Assembly: GCF_018449695.1 (NCBI RefSeq)
Contig: NZ_JAAVUY010000027.1
Coordinates: 17,683-81,682, forward strand
Source: Bradyrhizobium sp. dw_411
Lineage (GTDB): Bacteria; Pseudomonadota; Alphaproteobacteria; Rhizobiales; Xanthobacteraceae
Reading direction: 5' to 3'
DNA: 64,000 nt
Shown here: positions 26,625-35,694 of the stretch, one piece after another
Layout of the letters: each line of letters begins with the position of its first letter
How positions within the stretch are numbered: the stretch's first letter is position 1
The notes under the pieces: model-generated
Database searches by the model: none
What the model saw: only the letters and a program-made list of their open reading frames with translations
Told to the model about the DNA's origin: nothing
Position numbers and translations under genes: made by a program

Positions 26625-26678
26625 TAAAGCGTTTTCGAGCGAAGTGGACTTCCGGTTCGCGTGAAGAAAACGCGTCTA
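26625..26678. repeat. Palindromic repeat GCGTTTTC ... GAAAACGC, family D
   Basis: AAAGCGTTTTCGAGCGAAGT is followed by GGACTTCCGGTTCGCGTGAA and GAAAACGCGTC, forming an imperfect hairpin (GCGTTTTC at 26629, GAAAACGC at 26666-26673). A common intergenic element in Bradyrhizobium-type genomes by recollection. It lies directly after the 3' end of rnpB. Confidence 0.85.
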
Positions 26679-26858
26679 AATGGACCAAAATGAGGGGTTC
26701 GGCGCAACCACGCCGGACCCCTCGCCAATTAAGCATGACGGCCGATCGGTCGCGGCGGGTTCCTTCCGGCGGTGCTTGACTGCCGTTTGCCTTGCCGGTG
26801 CCATACCTTGGCGGTAATGCTACCCGGTGGCCTACTTGTCGGTCCGGGGGAAATCGTC

Positions 26859-27416
26859 TTGAGCCGTCTATTGCGTTGTATCCGAGCCATGCCGGTACTC
26901 GCCGCTGCAGCGATTGCGATCGCCGGCTGCGCGGACTCACGCATGACCGCGTCGAACGCAAACGCCCAGGCGTCCAACGACCAGGGCGAACAGCCCTACA
27001 AGACCGGTTACGGCTTCACCAGCGACGGACCCACCACCGATCTCTACACCGAATTGTTCGGCTCCAGCCGGCGCGACGCGCCGCCGCCCGCCGCATCACA
27101 GCCGGTCGAACCCGTGGTTGCGTCCACGCCAATCGAGCCGGTCCCGCCCGCGACGACACCTGCCGCAAAGCAAAAGGCTCAGCGCGCCACCGCATCCGCC
27201 GCGAACCGTCAGGTTCAGCCCGCAAACTCAACGGTGGCAACCCAGCCGGTTCAGCCTGCGCCGCCACCCGTCAACGCTCAAGTCGCGCAACAGCCAGCCG
27301 CGCCACAGCCTCCGCCCGAGGCCGACACGCCGACGGCTTACGGCATCACCAGCAACGGACCGACGACCGATCTGTACACGGCGTTGTTTGGATCCAGGCG
27401 CCGCGACGGTCAGTAA
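26859..27416 (+). CDS. Putative lipoprotein with the same motif at both ends; unrecognised
   Basis: I do not recognise this family. The product of about 185 residues has a lipoprotein signal (MPVLAAAAIAIAGC, lipobox IAGC), then a Pro/Ala/Gln-rich region. A motif of about 20 residues occurs twice: GYGFTSDGPTTDLYTELFGS and then RRD just after the mature start, and AYGITSNGPTTDLYTALFGS followed by RRRD at the very C-terminus. The linker between is low-complexity and Pro-rich, suited to spanning the periplasm. The TTG start at 26859 is preferred because GGGGGA lies about 8 bp upstream and it gives a normal signal peptide; an ATG at 26817 would add 14 residues. Confidence 0.7.
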   Translation: MSRLLRCIRAMPVLAAAAIAIAGCADSRMTASNANAQASNDQGEQPYKTGYGFTSDGPTTDLYTELFGSSRRDAPPPAASQPVEPVVASTPIEPVPPATTPAAKQKAQRATASAANRQVQPANSTVATQPVQPAPPPVNAQVAQQPAAPQPPPEADTPTAYGITSNGPTTDLYTALFGSRRRDGQ

Positions 27417-27459
27417 GCGTGAACAACAGATGTGAAAGCGCCGCAATGGCCGGGCGGCG

Positions 27460-28197
27460 ATGAGCCCGATCGCGTCAGCGGTTGTGTTGTTCGGCGCGCT
27501 CGCCGGAGGCTTTGTCTCCGGCCTCGCCGGGTTCGGCACCGCGCTGATCGTGCTCGGGATCTGGCTCTATGTGCTGCCGCCTTCGGTGGTCGTGCCGCTC
27601 ATCCTGATCTGCTCCATCATCTCGCAGACTTCGACGCCGCCCTCGATCTGGCGATCCATCGACTTCGGGCTGGTCTGGCCCTTTCTGCTCGGTGGTCTCG
27701 CCGGCGTGCCGCTCAGGACCCTGCTGATCGCCCATGCCGATCCCGCCAGTTTCAAATTAGGCGTCGGGGTATTGCTGCTGGTGTTTCCGGTGGCGCTCCA
27801 TTTCAACCGCCGTCCGGTGGCGCTCTCCTTCGGCGGCCGGATTGCCGATACGGGAATCGGATTCGTGGGCGGCATCCTCGGCGGACTGGCCGGCCTGTCC
27901 GGTCCGATTCCGATTCTGTGGGCCAGCGTGCGCGGCTGGGACAAGGACCAGCGGCGCGGCGTGTTTCAGACCTTCAACTGGACGGTGTTAACAGCCGCTT
28001 TTTGCCTGCAGGCCGGCACTGGATTCATCACCCGGGAAATCATGTCGCTGACATTGCTCGCGCTGCCGGGCACGATCACAGGCGCCTGGCTCGGCGCACG
28101 GACCTATCGCGCGCTCAGCGACAATAATTTCCGCGATGTCGTGCTCGGCATTTTGTTTCTGTCCGGGATCACTTTGGTCTGGAGCAGCTTGCGTTAA
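27460..28197 (+). CDS. TSUP-family (TauE/SafE-like) membrane permease
   Basis: The 245-residue protein has seven or eight hydrophobic segments. The N-terminal GGFVSGLAGFGTALIVLGIW and the repeat-related central segment GFVGGILGGLAGLSGPIPILW are the typical duplicated TSUP halves. The family exports sulfite, sulfoacetate or related organic anions; the substrate cannot be told here. It starts 43 bp after the lipoprotein gene on the same strand, so they may be cotranscribed. Confidence 0.88.
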   Translation: MSPIASAVVLFGALAGGFVSGLAGFGTALIVLGIWLYVLPPSVVVPLILICSIISQTSTPPSIWRSIDFGLVWPFLLGGLAGVPLRTLLIAHADPASFKLGVGVLLLVFPVALHFNRRPVALSFGGRIADTGIGFVGGILGGLAGLSGPIPILWASVRGWDKDQRRGVFQTFNWTVLTAAFCLQAGTGFITREIMSLTLLALPGTITGAWLGARTYRALSDNNFRDVVLGILFLSGITLVWSSLR

Positions 28198-28275
28198 ACG
28201 ATCCAACGCATGGCCGCCATGCGAGGACTGTGAGCGCTATACGCGCACCGGCAAAGTCGCTACCTCTGCGCGCCC

Positions 28276-29229
28276 ATGTCTTCCTTGGCGCCCATGTCTT
28301 CCTCATCATTGCCCTCCGCCTCAATCTCCCGCGAACATCTCGGTCTGTTGCTGGGCTTCATCGGCGTCGTCGTGTTCGGCGGCTCGCTACCCGCGACGCG
28401 CATCGCGGTGTCGGCCATCGATCCGTTCGCCGTCACCGCGATGCGCACCGCGATCGCCGGACTGTGTTCGCTGGCAGTCTTGATCGTGTTGCGCCGGCCG
28501 CTTCCGCCGCGCCGGCTGTGGCCGCAACTGGCCGTCGCGGCGCTGGGCGTGAGCATCATGTTTCCGCTGCTGATGGCGATCGGCATGAAAACCGTCGACG
28601 CCTCGCACGGCGCCGTCGTGCTCGGGATTCTCCCGATCGCCACGGCATGCATGGCCGTCATCATCACCCATGAGCGGCCGAAGCCGTTGTTCTGGATCGC
28701 ATCGCTCGTCGGCGCGGCCCTTGTGATCTGGTTTTCGATGCGCCAAAGCGGCGGCTCGCTTTCGGTCGGCGATCTCCTGATGTTCGGCTCGGTCGCATCC
28801 TCCGCGGTCGGCTATGCCTATTCCGGACGGCTCACCGCGATCATGCCGGGATGGGAAGTAATTAGCTGGGCGCTGGTGGTGGCGCTGCCGATCTCGCTGC
28901 CCGCAGCCGCACTGACCCTGCCGCCGGATATCACCCATATCGGATTGAAGCCCTGGCTGGCGCTGCTCTACGTCGCGCTGTTTTCGCAATGGATCGGATT
29001 CTTTGCGTGGAATGCCGGCATGGCGATGGGCGGCATCACGCGCGTCTCGCAGGTGCAGTTGCTGCAGCCCTTCGTTACGTTCGCGATCGCGGCTTTCTTC
29101 AATGGCGAAACGATCACGCCGCAGATTTTGCTGTTCGCCGCTGCCGTCGTCGCCACGGTAGCGATCAGCAGCCGCACCCGGACTCGCAAGCCGTCGGCGG
29201 ACGCGATCGAGGCGCAAGCTCAGAACTGA
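28276..29229 (+). CDS. DMT-superfamily (EamA) transporter
   Basis: This 317-residue protein has ten predicted membrane segments in two EamA halves. The first half begins GLLLGFIGVVVFGGSLPATRIAV and includes AVVLGILPIATACMAVI; the second includes WIGFFAWNAGMAMGGITRVSQVQLLQPF. Such proteins export metabolites or amino acids; no substrate can be assigned. The coding sequence opens with an 18-bp tandem duplication that gives two in-frame ATGs (28276 and 28294). Its stop overlaps the convergent MBOAT gene by 10 bp. Confidence 0.88.
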   Translation: MSSLAPMSSSSLPSASISREHLGLLLGFIGVVVFGGSLPATRIAVSAIDPFAVTAMRTAIAGLCSLAVLIVLRRPLPPRRLWPQLAVAALGVSIMFPLLMAIGMKTVDASHGAVVLGILPIATACMAVIITHERPKPLFWIASLVGAALVIWFSMRQSGGSLSVGDLLMFGSVASSAVGYAYSGRLTAIMPGWEVISWALVVALPISLPAAALTLPPDITHIGLKPWLALLYVALFSQWIGFFAWNAGMAMGGITRVSQVQLLQPFVTFAIAAFFNGETITPQILLFAAAVVATVAISSRTRTRKPSADAIEAQAQN

Positions 29230-30716
29230 AAATACAGAAACTCCAGCCGCTGCCACATGCCGAACAGCGAGATCGCCAGCGCCAGCGCTGACAGCAGCGC
29301 CCATACGGCATTCGGCCGCCAGCGCACAAAGTTCGTACGCTCCGGTGCGCGGCGGTATTCGCGATAGCCAAATAGTTGCGGGACATTGGGCAGGCCGAGC
29401 GCAATCGCCAGCGCCAATGCGACCGCGCTGCCACCGATCGTCAGCAGAAGCGGCTCGCCGACCAGCAGCGGCAAATCCATCAGCCGCAGGATGCCGGGCG
29501 AAGCATAGGCGGAACTGCCGCCATCAAATCCGAACAGGCTGCTCAGCATCTGCCACGCGCCGCCGAGGGTTTTGGCGCGGAAGAACACCCATGCGAGAAC
29601 GACGGCCACGAATGTGATCGCCCAGGAGACGATTTTTACAAACAGGCCACTCTTTGAAGCACGGCCACCGCGCCACGCCTGCCAGAGATGATTGATACAG
29701 AGATAAAGGCCATGCAGGCCGCCCCAGATCAGGAAATTCCAGCCTGCGCCGTGCCAGAGGCCACCGAGCAGCATCGTCACCAGCAGATTGAGATAGCGCC
29801 TGATCTCGCCGAGCCGGTTGCCGCCGAGCGGAATGTAGAGATAGTCGCGCAGGAACCGCGACAGCGTGATGTGCCAGCGACGCCAGAAATCGACGATCGA
29901 GGTTGCCTTATAGGGCGAGCGGAAATTCACCGGCAGGCGGATGCCGAACAACAGCGCGAGCCCGACCGCCATGTCGGAATAGCCGGAGAAATCGAAATAG
30001 ATCTGCAGCGTGTAGGCCGAGGTCGCGAGCCACGCCCAAGACGTAGTGACGCCCCCGCCGGCATCGAGATGCGCGAACACCGGCGAGACGAACTGCGCCA
30101 GATTGTCGGCGATGACAATTTTCTTGAACAGGCCGGCGGCGAAGATCGCCAGTCCCCGCGCCGCCAGCACCGATGAACGTCCAGTGCGGCCGCGCTTGAA
30201 CTGCGGGATCATCTCGGCGTGATGCACTAAAGGCCCAGCGATCAGGTGCGGGAAGAACGAAACGAACAGCGTGTAGCTGACGATATCGCGCTCGACCCTG
30301 GCGCCGCGCATCACATCGACCAGATAGGCGATCTGCTGAAACGTAAAGAAGGAGATGCCGAGCGGCAGGATGATATTGACGAACGGCAGCGGCGCGCCGG
30401 TCAACGCATTGAGGCTGTCGAGGATGAAGTTGGTGTATTTGAAATAACAGAGCAATGCGAGATTAAGCGCGACGCCTGATATGCCGATGGCGCGGCGGCG
30501 AAGCGGATCCTCCATCCGCAGGCCCAGCCCGAAATTGACGCCGACCGATGCCAGCAGCAACAGCAGATAGACCGGCCGCCACGCGCCGTAGAAGAACAGC
30601 GACGCGCCCGCCAGCACCAGAATGCCCGCGCGCGGGGAATGCCGCCGCGCCGCCGCGAAGGCCAGCACGGTGACCGGCAGGAATTGAAACAGGAACGTGT
30701 AGGAGCTGAACAGCAT
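29220..30716 (-). CDS. MBOAT-family O-acyltransferase (AlgI-like)
   Basis: This polytopic membrane acyltransferase of 498 residues moves acetyl groups across the membrane to a surface polymer. It begins MLFSSYTFLFQFLPVTVLAF; further motifs are LPLGISFFTFQQIAYLVDV, PHLIAGPLVHHAEMIPQF, YFDFSGYSDMAVGLALLFG, FWRRWHITLSRFLRDYLYIP and the catalytic LLGGLWHGAGWNFLIWG with the conserved His. AlgI, DltB and PatA share this plan. It follows an SGNH-like gene by 7 bp, the usual pairing for O-acetylation of polysaccharide or peptidoglycan. Confidence 0.95.
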   Translation of the reverse strand: MLFSSYTFLFQFLPVTVLAFAAARRHSPRAGILVLAGASLFFYGAWRPVYLLLLLASVGVNFGLGLRMEDPLRRRAIGISGVALNLALLCYFKYTNFILDSLNALTGAPLPFVNIILPLGISFFTFQQIAYLVDVMRGARVERDIVSYTLFVSFFPHLIAGPLVHHAEMIPQFKRGRTGRSSVLAARGLAIFAAGLFKKIVIADNLAQFVSPVFAHLDAGGGVTTSWAWLATSAYTLQIYFDFSGYSDMAVGLALLFGIRLPVNFRSPYKATSIVDFWRRWHITLSRFLRDYLYIPLGGNRLGEIRRYLNLLVTMLLGGLWHGAGWNFLIWGGLHGLYLCINHLWQAWRGGRASKSGLFVKIVSWAITFVAVVLAWVFFRAKTLGGAWQMLSSLFGFDGGSSAYASPGILRLMDLPLLVGEPLLLTIGGSAVALALAIALGLPNVPQLFGYREYRRAPERTNFVRWRPNAVWALLSALALAISLFGMWQRLEFLYFQF

Positions 30717-30723
30717 CGTGTCG

Positions 30724-31713
30724 CTAATGCTTCAACTGCGACATCAGATAGCGCGTGTAGGTTGGAATGCCCGAGATGTTGACATGCATCTCATCGGCGT
30801 AATTGGCCTGCGCCAATCCAGCGACCGAGGGGATGTTGAGGACATCGAAGCCACAACGATGACCGGCATCGGTGACCAGTGCGACGTATTGATCGTCCTT
30901 GTCGCGCCACGCGGCATCCTGCGCGCGATCGTAGCGCGGCGCCCAGGGCGGGATCACCACGGTCAGTTGGCGCGTCAGCGCAACCATGTCGCACAAGGCG
31001 CCGAGTTCGTAACGCGCCTTCGCGCCGGCAATATTCCAGTTGGCGTAATGCGCATGCGAGCCGATATCTACAGGCCAGCGGTCATCGGGCTGGGTGTGGC
31101 CGATGACATCGAGGCCGAACGCGCTGGGCTGCGCACCCATTTCCGCAATATGCTGATCGGCCACCAGCCGTGAGGCGAAGGCTTCGCGGATAAACCGGAT
31201 CAGCGTGCCCACCCGCAGCGGCAGGAACGAACTCATCAGTTCAGCGACACCGAGCCGTGCCGCGACATCCTGCGGATAGACGGCGGCCGAGCGCACGCCC
31301 TCATTGAACAGGAAGGGTGCGACGCTGATCACGACATGCGCACTGCGAAAGCGGTCGGGCATGCGATGCATCGCCGCTTCAAGCGCCAGAGGCTCGCCGG
31401 CATCGTAGCCGAGATTGATCGCACTGCCGGGCGGCTTGCCGATCAATTGCGCGGCCAGTGAAGGATCGACCTGATAGACCGTGCGGCTCTCGCCGGCGAA
31501 GATCAATTCCGGCTTCGAGGCCAATAGCGGCAATTTGACCGCGAGCATGACCGGCACATCGTCGTGGACACGATCGGCTATCGCCAGCAATCCGGCCAGC
31601 ACCGCGAGCCACGCCACCGCCGTCAGCCCCAGTGCCGCGGCAATCCATCGCGCGGACGCCGCCTGCGCGCGCGGCAGCGACGTCAATTGCGAGAGGATAA
31701 GGCCGCGCATCAT
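30724..31713 (-). CDS. Membrane-anchored SGNH-like acyltransferase partner of the MBOAT
   Basis: One N-terminal membrane segment (WIAAALGLTAVAWLAVLAGLLAI, residues 23-45) anchors a periplasmic domain of about 280 residues. A probable SGNH block I is FAGESRTVYQVDP, and the C-terminal YADEMHVNISG carries the Asp-x-x-His pair. Together with the adjacent MBOAT gene this resembles AlgX/AlgJ or DltD-type partners that accept the acyl group and place it on the polymer. The start is one of several close ATGs (31725, 31713, 31710); I chose 31713. Confidence 0.8.
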   Translation of the reverse strand: MMRGLILSQLTSLPRAQAASARWIAAALGLTAVAWLAVLAGLLAIADRVHDDVPVMLAVKLPLLASKPELIFAGESRTVYQVDPSLAAQLIGKPPGSAINLGYDAGEPLALEAAMHRMPDRFRSAHVVISVAPFLFNEGVRSAAVYPQDVAARLGVAELMSSFLPLRVGTLIRFIREAFASRLVADQHIAEMGAQPSAFGLDVIGHTQPDDRWPVDIGSHAHYANWNIAGAKARYELGALCDMVALTRQLTVVIPPWAPRYDRAQDAAWRDKDDQYVALVTDAGHRCGFDVLNIPSVAGLAQANYADEMHVNISGIPTYTRYLMSQLKH

Positions 31714-31766
31714 GCCGCCGTTCAAGCATGAACCGCCGCGGCAGACAATATCCGGTTACGCCGGCG

Positions 31767-33356
31767 TTAATGTCCGCCGCCGCCTCCGGACAGCGCGGCC
31801 GGCTTCTTCAACAGCAAGACCATCAGGCTGAGGCCGAAATAGAACAGCGTCAGCATGAAGAAGGCGTCGCCATAGCCCATCACCTGGGCCTGGCGGTGAA
31901 CGATCTGGGACAATTGCTTCATCGCCATCAAGGCCGCGTCGCCCATGCCCTGCAGGCGCTGGGTGAACATGTTGAGCGTTTCGGTCGCGGTCGCGTTACC
32001 CCAGGTCACCCGTTCCTGCAACCGCACGATATGCAAATCGGTGCGATCGTTGAGCACCTCGTTGATCACAGCGAGCCCGACCGCGCCGCCGAGATTGCGC
32101 GTCAGGTTGAACAGCCCCGAGGCATTCTTGACCCGGTCCGGCGCCAAAGTGCCGAGCGCGATATTGTTGGTCGGCACCATCGCGAACATCATACCGATGC
32201 CGCGCAGGATCTGCGGCACCAGGAGTTCATAGAAATCATAATCGCGGGTGATCCAGGTCATCTGGTAGGAGCCGAGCGCAAAGATGATCAGGCCGGCCGC
32301 GATGATCAGGCGCATATCGACCTTCTGCATCAGCCGCCCCACGATCGGCGCAACCAGGAACATGGTGATGCCGGAGACGAACATGGTCTCGCCGATCATC
32401 AGCGCGCTGTAGCCGCGCACTTCCGCGAGATAGCGCGGATACATGTAGGTCAGCCCGTAAAGTCCGATCCCGACGCAGAACGAGATCAGGCAACCGATCG
32501 CGAAATTGCGGTCGTTGAACGCCCTGATATCGACGATCGGCTCCTTGGCGGTCAGCACGCGATAGAAAAAGGCAATCGCGGAAATTACGCAAACCCAGGC
32601 GCAGATCGCCACTGACGTGTCCTGCATCCATTCATATTGCGGGCCTTCCTCCAGCACATATTCCAGCGCGCCGAGAAATCCCGCCATCGCGATCAGGCCG
32701 AACCAGTCAAAATGATCGAGCAACGCGAAATTCGGCTGATCGAAATCGACCAGCGTCAGCACGCCGACGGTGATGATCACGCCCGGCACGACATTGACGA
32801 AGAACAACCAGTGCCATGACATCGCGTCGGTGATGAAACCGCCTACCGTCGGGCCGATGGTCGGCGCCAGGGTCGCGACCAGACCAATAATGGGGCCGAC
32901 GATATGGAATTTCGAGCGCGGAAACACCGTATAGGCCGATGCGAACACGGTCGGGATCATGCCCGCACCCAAAAAACCCTGGATCGCGCGCCACAGGATC
33001 ATCTGCTCGATCGAGGACGTAAAGCCGCACAGCAGACTCGCGATGGTGAAGCCGGCAGCCGAGATCGCAAACAGCAACCGCGTGCCGAGCGCGCGCGACA
33101 GAAAGCCGGACAAAGGAATCGCGATCACTTCGGCGATCAGATACGAAGTCTGCACCCACGATATCTCGCTCGAACTCGCGGAGAGTCCGGCCTGGATATC
33201 GGTAAGCGAGGCCGAGACGATCTGGATGTCCAGGATCGACATGAACATCCCGAACACCATGATGAGAAACGCCACCAGCCGCCGCGGCGCGATGCGCTCG
33301 GACGGCGCGGCCGTGGCGTTCATCATTCCCGGTGCGGCGGCAGTGGCATCAGCCAT
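31767..33356 (-). CDS. DHA2-family MFS drug efflux permease (EmrB-like)
   Basis: This 529-residue inner-membrane protein has about 14 hydrophobic segments. It begins with LVAFLIMVFGMFMSILDIQI (typical DHA2 helix 1, with the Asp), followed by SASSSEISWVQTSYLIAEVI, ALGTRLLFAISAAGF, and the motif C region GLVATLAPTIGPTVGGFI. It is paired with an HlyD-type adaptor gene 52 bp upstream, forming an EmrAB-like pump that works with an outer-membrane channel encoded elsewhere. The pair is probably controlled by the divergent TetR gene. Confidence 0.95.
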   Translation of the reverse strand: MADATAAAPGMMNATAAPSERIAPRRLVAFLIMVFGMFMSILDIQIVSASLTDIQAGLSASSSEISWVQTSYLIAEVIAIPLSGFLSRALGTRLLFAISAAGFTIASLLCGFTSSIEQMILWRAIQGFLGAGMIPTVFASAYTVFPRSKFHIVGPIIGLVATLAPTIGPTVGGFITDAMSWHWLFFVNVVPGVIITVGVLTLVDFDQPNFALLDHFDWFGLIAMAGFLGALEYVLEEGPQYEWMQDTSVAICAWVCVISAIAFFYRVLTAKEPIVDIRAFNDRNFAIGCLISFCVGIGLYGLTYMYPRYLAEVRGYSALMIGETMFVSGITMFLVAPIVGRLMQKVDMRLIIAAGLIIFALGSYQMTWITRDYDFYELLVPQILRGIGMMFAMVPTNNIALGTLAPDRVKNASGLFNLTRNLGGAVGLAVINEVLNDRTDLHIVRLQERVTWGNATATETLNMFTQRLQGMGDAALMAMKQLSQIVHRQAQVMGYGDAFFMLTLFYFGLSLMVLLLKKPAALSGGGGGH

Positions 33357-33408
33357 GATGGGCTCGGCTTACATCTGATGGCATCGGGCGCACGGCCCGA
33401 TGCAAGGA

Positions 33409-34725
33409 TTATTGCGGGTGAATCATTGTCGGTGAATCCAGGTCGACATCGCTGTCGGCATCCTTGGCGCCTTCCTTGGTATCGACGGTGGCGTAGACCG
33501 ACATGCCCGCGCGCAGCAGGTTCTGCCGCGCGACATCGGCCGGCACCCGCAGGCGAACCGGCAGCCGCTGCACGATCTTGGTGAAGTTACCTGTGGCGTT
33601 ATCCGGCGGCAGCAGCGTGAACACCGAACCGGCAGCGGGCGAAATGCTCTCGACGACAGCCGCGAACTTGCGATGGCCGTAAGCGTCAACCGAGATCGTC
33701 ACCGGCTGGCCCGGACGGATCCGCTTGAGCTGCGTCTCCTTGAAATTGGCATCGATGAATACATCATTCAGTGGCACCACATTGCCGAGCCGCTGTCCCA
33801 TCACAATGAAATCACCGGTATTGACCATACGGTTGGAGAAAGTGCCGTCGACCGGCGCGCGCACCGACGTAAAGTCGAGATCGCGCTGCGCCTTGGCGAG
33901 CGAGGTCTTCAGTTCGGCCAGTTGGGCGCGAGCCTCGCTCTGCTGCGCCTTGTTGACCTCGACATTATTCAGCGCCGCATCGTAGGCCGCCTGTGACTGC
34001 TTCACGCCCGCAACGCCCTGATCGCGGCCGGCTTCGGACTGTTCAAAGGTCGCGCGCGAGGCAAAACCCCGGCTGGAGAGTTCGTGCTGGCGGTCGTAGT
34101 CGAGACCGGCGCGCTTGAGGCCCGCTTCCGCGGAGGCGAGTTGCGCCTTGGCTTGCTCGACCGCGCTTTCCTGCGCGGTGATCTGACGGCCGATCCGGTC
34201 GATGGTGGCCTGCTGGGTTTCGATCCGGGTGCGCGCGGCATCGACCGCGATGCGATAATCGCCGTCATCGATCTTGAAGACCACTTCGCCAGCCTTCACC
34301 AGCGTGTTGTCGCCGGCAAAGATGGTCGCGACATGCCCCGATACGCGCGCCCCGAGCGTGGTCGCGTTGGCGCGCACATAAGCATCGTCGGTCGATACCA
34401 AAAACCGTCCGACCAGAAAATAATGCACGCCATAGGAGGCGGCGGCGAGCGCGAGCAAAAGACCGACGCCCATCAGCACGAACTTGCGCTTGCCGGATTT
34501 CGGCGCGGCTCCAACAACGGGAGCCGTCGCGGCCGGAGCGGCCGGCTGGCTGGTGGGGTTGGCGGCGGGCCGTTCAGAAACCTCGGCGGTACGCGTTGCA
34601 GTTTCTTCCGAGAGCTTCGCGCGAAGCTGTTCGGCCAGTTCGGCGGCGTCACGCACGGACTCGTTGTCGGCCGGGCCTGGCTCGGTGCGAACGATACGTG
34701 CGGCCTGATCGCGTGCTGCGGCCAT
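33409..34725 (-). CDS. HlyD/EmrA-family membrane fusion protein
   Basis: This periplasmic adaptor couples the EmrB-like permease to the outer membrane. A cytoplasmic N-terminus of about 85 residues leads to one membrane segment (FVLMGVGLLLALAAASYGVHY), then a lipoyl-like beta domain (VSTDDAYVRANATTLGARVS), a coiled-coil hairpin with many heptads (residues about 150-270), and the second lipoyl half FTSVRAPVDGTFSNRMVNTG. The start at 34725 is chosen: GAGGAGG at 34731-34737 is an ideal ribosome-binding site. The frame to 34770 would lie past that site. Confidence 0.95.
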   Translation of the reverse strand: MAAARDQAARIVRTEPGPADNESVRDAAELAEQLRAKLSEETATRTAEVSERPAANPTSQPAAPAATAPVVGAAPKSGKRKFVLMGVGLLLALAAASYGVHYFLVGRFLVSTDDAYVRANATTLGARVSGHVATIFAGDNTLVKAGEVVFKIDDGDYRIAVDAARTRIETQQATIDRIGRQITAQESAVEQAKAQLASAEAGLKRAGLDYDRQHELSSRGFASRATFEQSEAGRDQGVAGVKQSQAAYDAALNNVEVNKAQQSEARAQLAELKTSLAKAQRDLDFTSVRAPVDGTFSNRMVNTGDFIVMGQRLGNVVPLNDVFIDANFKETQLKRIRPGQPVTISVDAYGHRKFAAVVESISPAAGSVFTLLPPDNATGNFTKIVQRLPVRLRVPADVARQNLLRAGMSVYATVDTKEGAKDADSDVDLDSPTMIHPQ

Positions 34726-34803
34726 AACGGCCTCCTCATAAAATATCGCGGCGCCGGAAGGACCCAACATGGCTCCGCCGCACCGTCATTCACTAAATTA
34801 TCA

Positions 34804-34824
34804 TTGACCGAACGGTTCGGTCAA
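34804..34824. promoter_or_regulatory. Operator for the TetR regulator (TTGACCGAA-N3-TTCGGTCAA)
   Basis: This perfect 9-bp inverted repeat with 3-nt centre lies in the 174-bp divergent space between the fusion-protein gene and tetR. Its placement and symmetry fit a TetR dimer site controlling both promoters. It starts 78 bp from the hlyD-type start and ends 75 bp from the tetR start. Confidence 0.8.
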
Positions 34825-34899
34825 GTTATATTCGAATCATAGAGCAGGAGTCCTTTCCCGGCCGTTTCCACGACCGCGAGTTTTCGAGAAAAGATACTT

Positions 34900-35538
34900 A
34901 TGGTTGCAGCCCCCTACCCCAACCTGCAGACATCATTTGACGAGGACAACGCGAAACGCCGGCAGATTCTCGCCGGCGCCAGTAAGGTCTTCATGGATCT
35001 CGGCTTTGACGGCGCCAGCATGGGCGAAATCGCCCGCGCCGCCGGCGTCTCCAAGGGGACGCTTTACGTCTACTTTGCCGACAAGAGCCGGCTGTTCGAG
35101 GCCATCGTCGCGCAGGAAACCCTCGAACAAGGCCGGCTGTCGTTCAACTTCGACCCCGAGCGCGACGTGCCGACCACGCTGCGGGATTTCGGCCAGAACT
35201 ATATCCACCTGATCTGCCGGCCCGGCGGCGGATCGGCGATCCGCACCGTGATGGCGATCGCCGAGCGGATGCCCGATGTCGGCCGCCGCTATTATGAGAA
35301 CGTCCTGGAAAAAACCATCAACAGCCTCGCCCGCTATCTCGAGGCGCATGTGTCCGCCGGCGATGTCGCGATCGAAGACTGTCAACTGGCCGCGTCGCAA
35401 TTCATGATGATGTGCCAGGCCTCGCTGTTTCTGCCCTTCATCTTCCAGGCCGCCCCGCCCCCCTCGCCCGAGCGCATCGCGCAAGTCGTCGAAAGCGCGA
35501 CGCAGATGTTTCTGGCGAAGTATGGGAAGCGGGGGTGA
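34900..35538 (+). CDS. TetR/AcrR-family transcriptional regulator
   Basis: The 212-residue protein has a TetR helix-turn-helix at residues 22-68: RRQILAGASKVFMDLGFDGA, SMGEIARAAGVSKGTLYVYF, with FADKSRLFEAIV closing the DNA-binding domain. The C-terminal domain (AIRTVMAIAERMPDVGRRYY and following) resembles TetR_C of efflux regulators (AcrR/AefR). It is divergent from the EmrAB-like pair, with a clear operator between, so it probably represses the pump until a toxic ligand binds. Confidence 0.95.
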   Translation: MVAAPYPNLQTSFDEDNAKRRQILAGASKVFMDLGFDGASMGEIARAAGVSKGTLYVYFADKSRLFEAIVAQETLEQGRLSFNFDPERDVPTTLRDFGQNYIHLICRPGGGSAIRTVMAIAERMPDVGRRYYENVLEKTINSLARYLEAHVSAGDVAIEDCQLAASQFMMMCQASLFLPFIFQAAPPPSPERIAQVVESATQMFLAKYGKRG

Positions 35539-35590
35539 GTGTGGGCGCGTTGGTGTTTCCCGATTCAATTTTCAAACTATCCATTGGTCC

Positions 35591-35675
35591 GTCATTGCCG
35601 GGCTTGACCCGGCAATCCATCACTTAAAAAACTTTTGCGAAATTGATGGATGCCCGGGTCAAGCCCGGGCATGAC
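35591..35675. repeat. Palindromic repeat GTCATTGCCGGGC ... GCCCGGGCATGAC
   Basis: GTCATTGCCGGGCTTGACCC-GGCAATCCATC pairs with GATGGATGCCCGGGTCAAGC-CCGGGCATGAC around an AT-rich loop of about 20 nt. It occurs once in the window. Located after tetR. Confidence 0.9.
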
Positions 35676-35694
35676 GAGTTGTGTTCGTGCTTCT

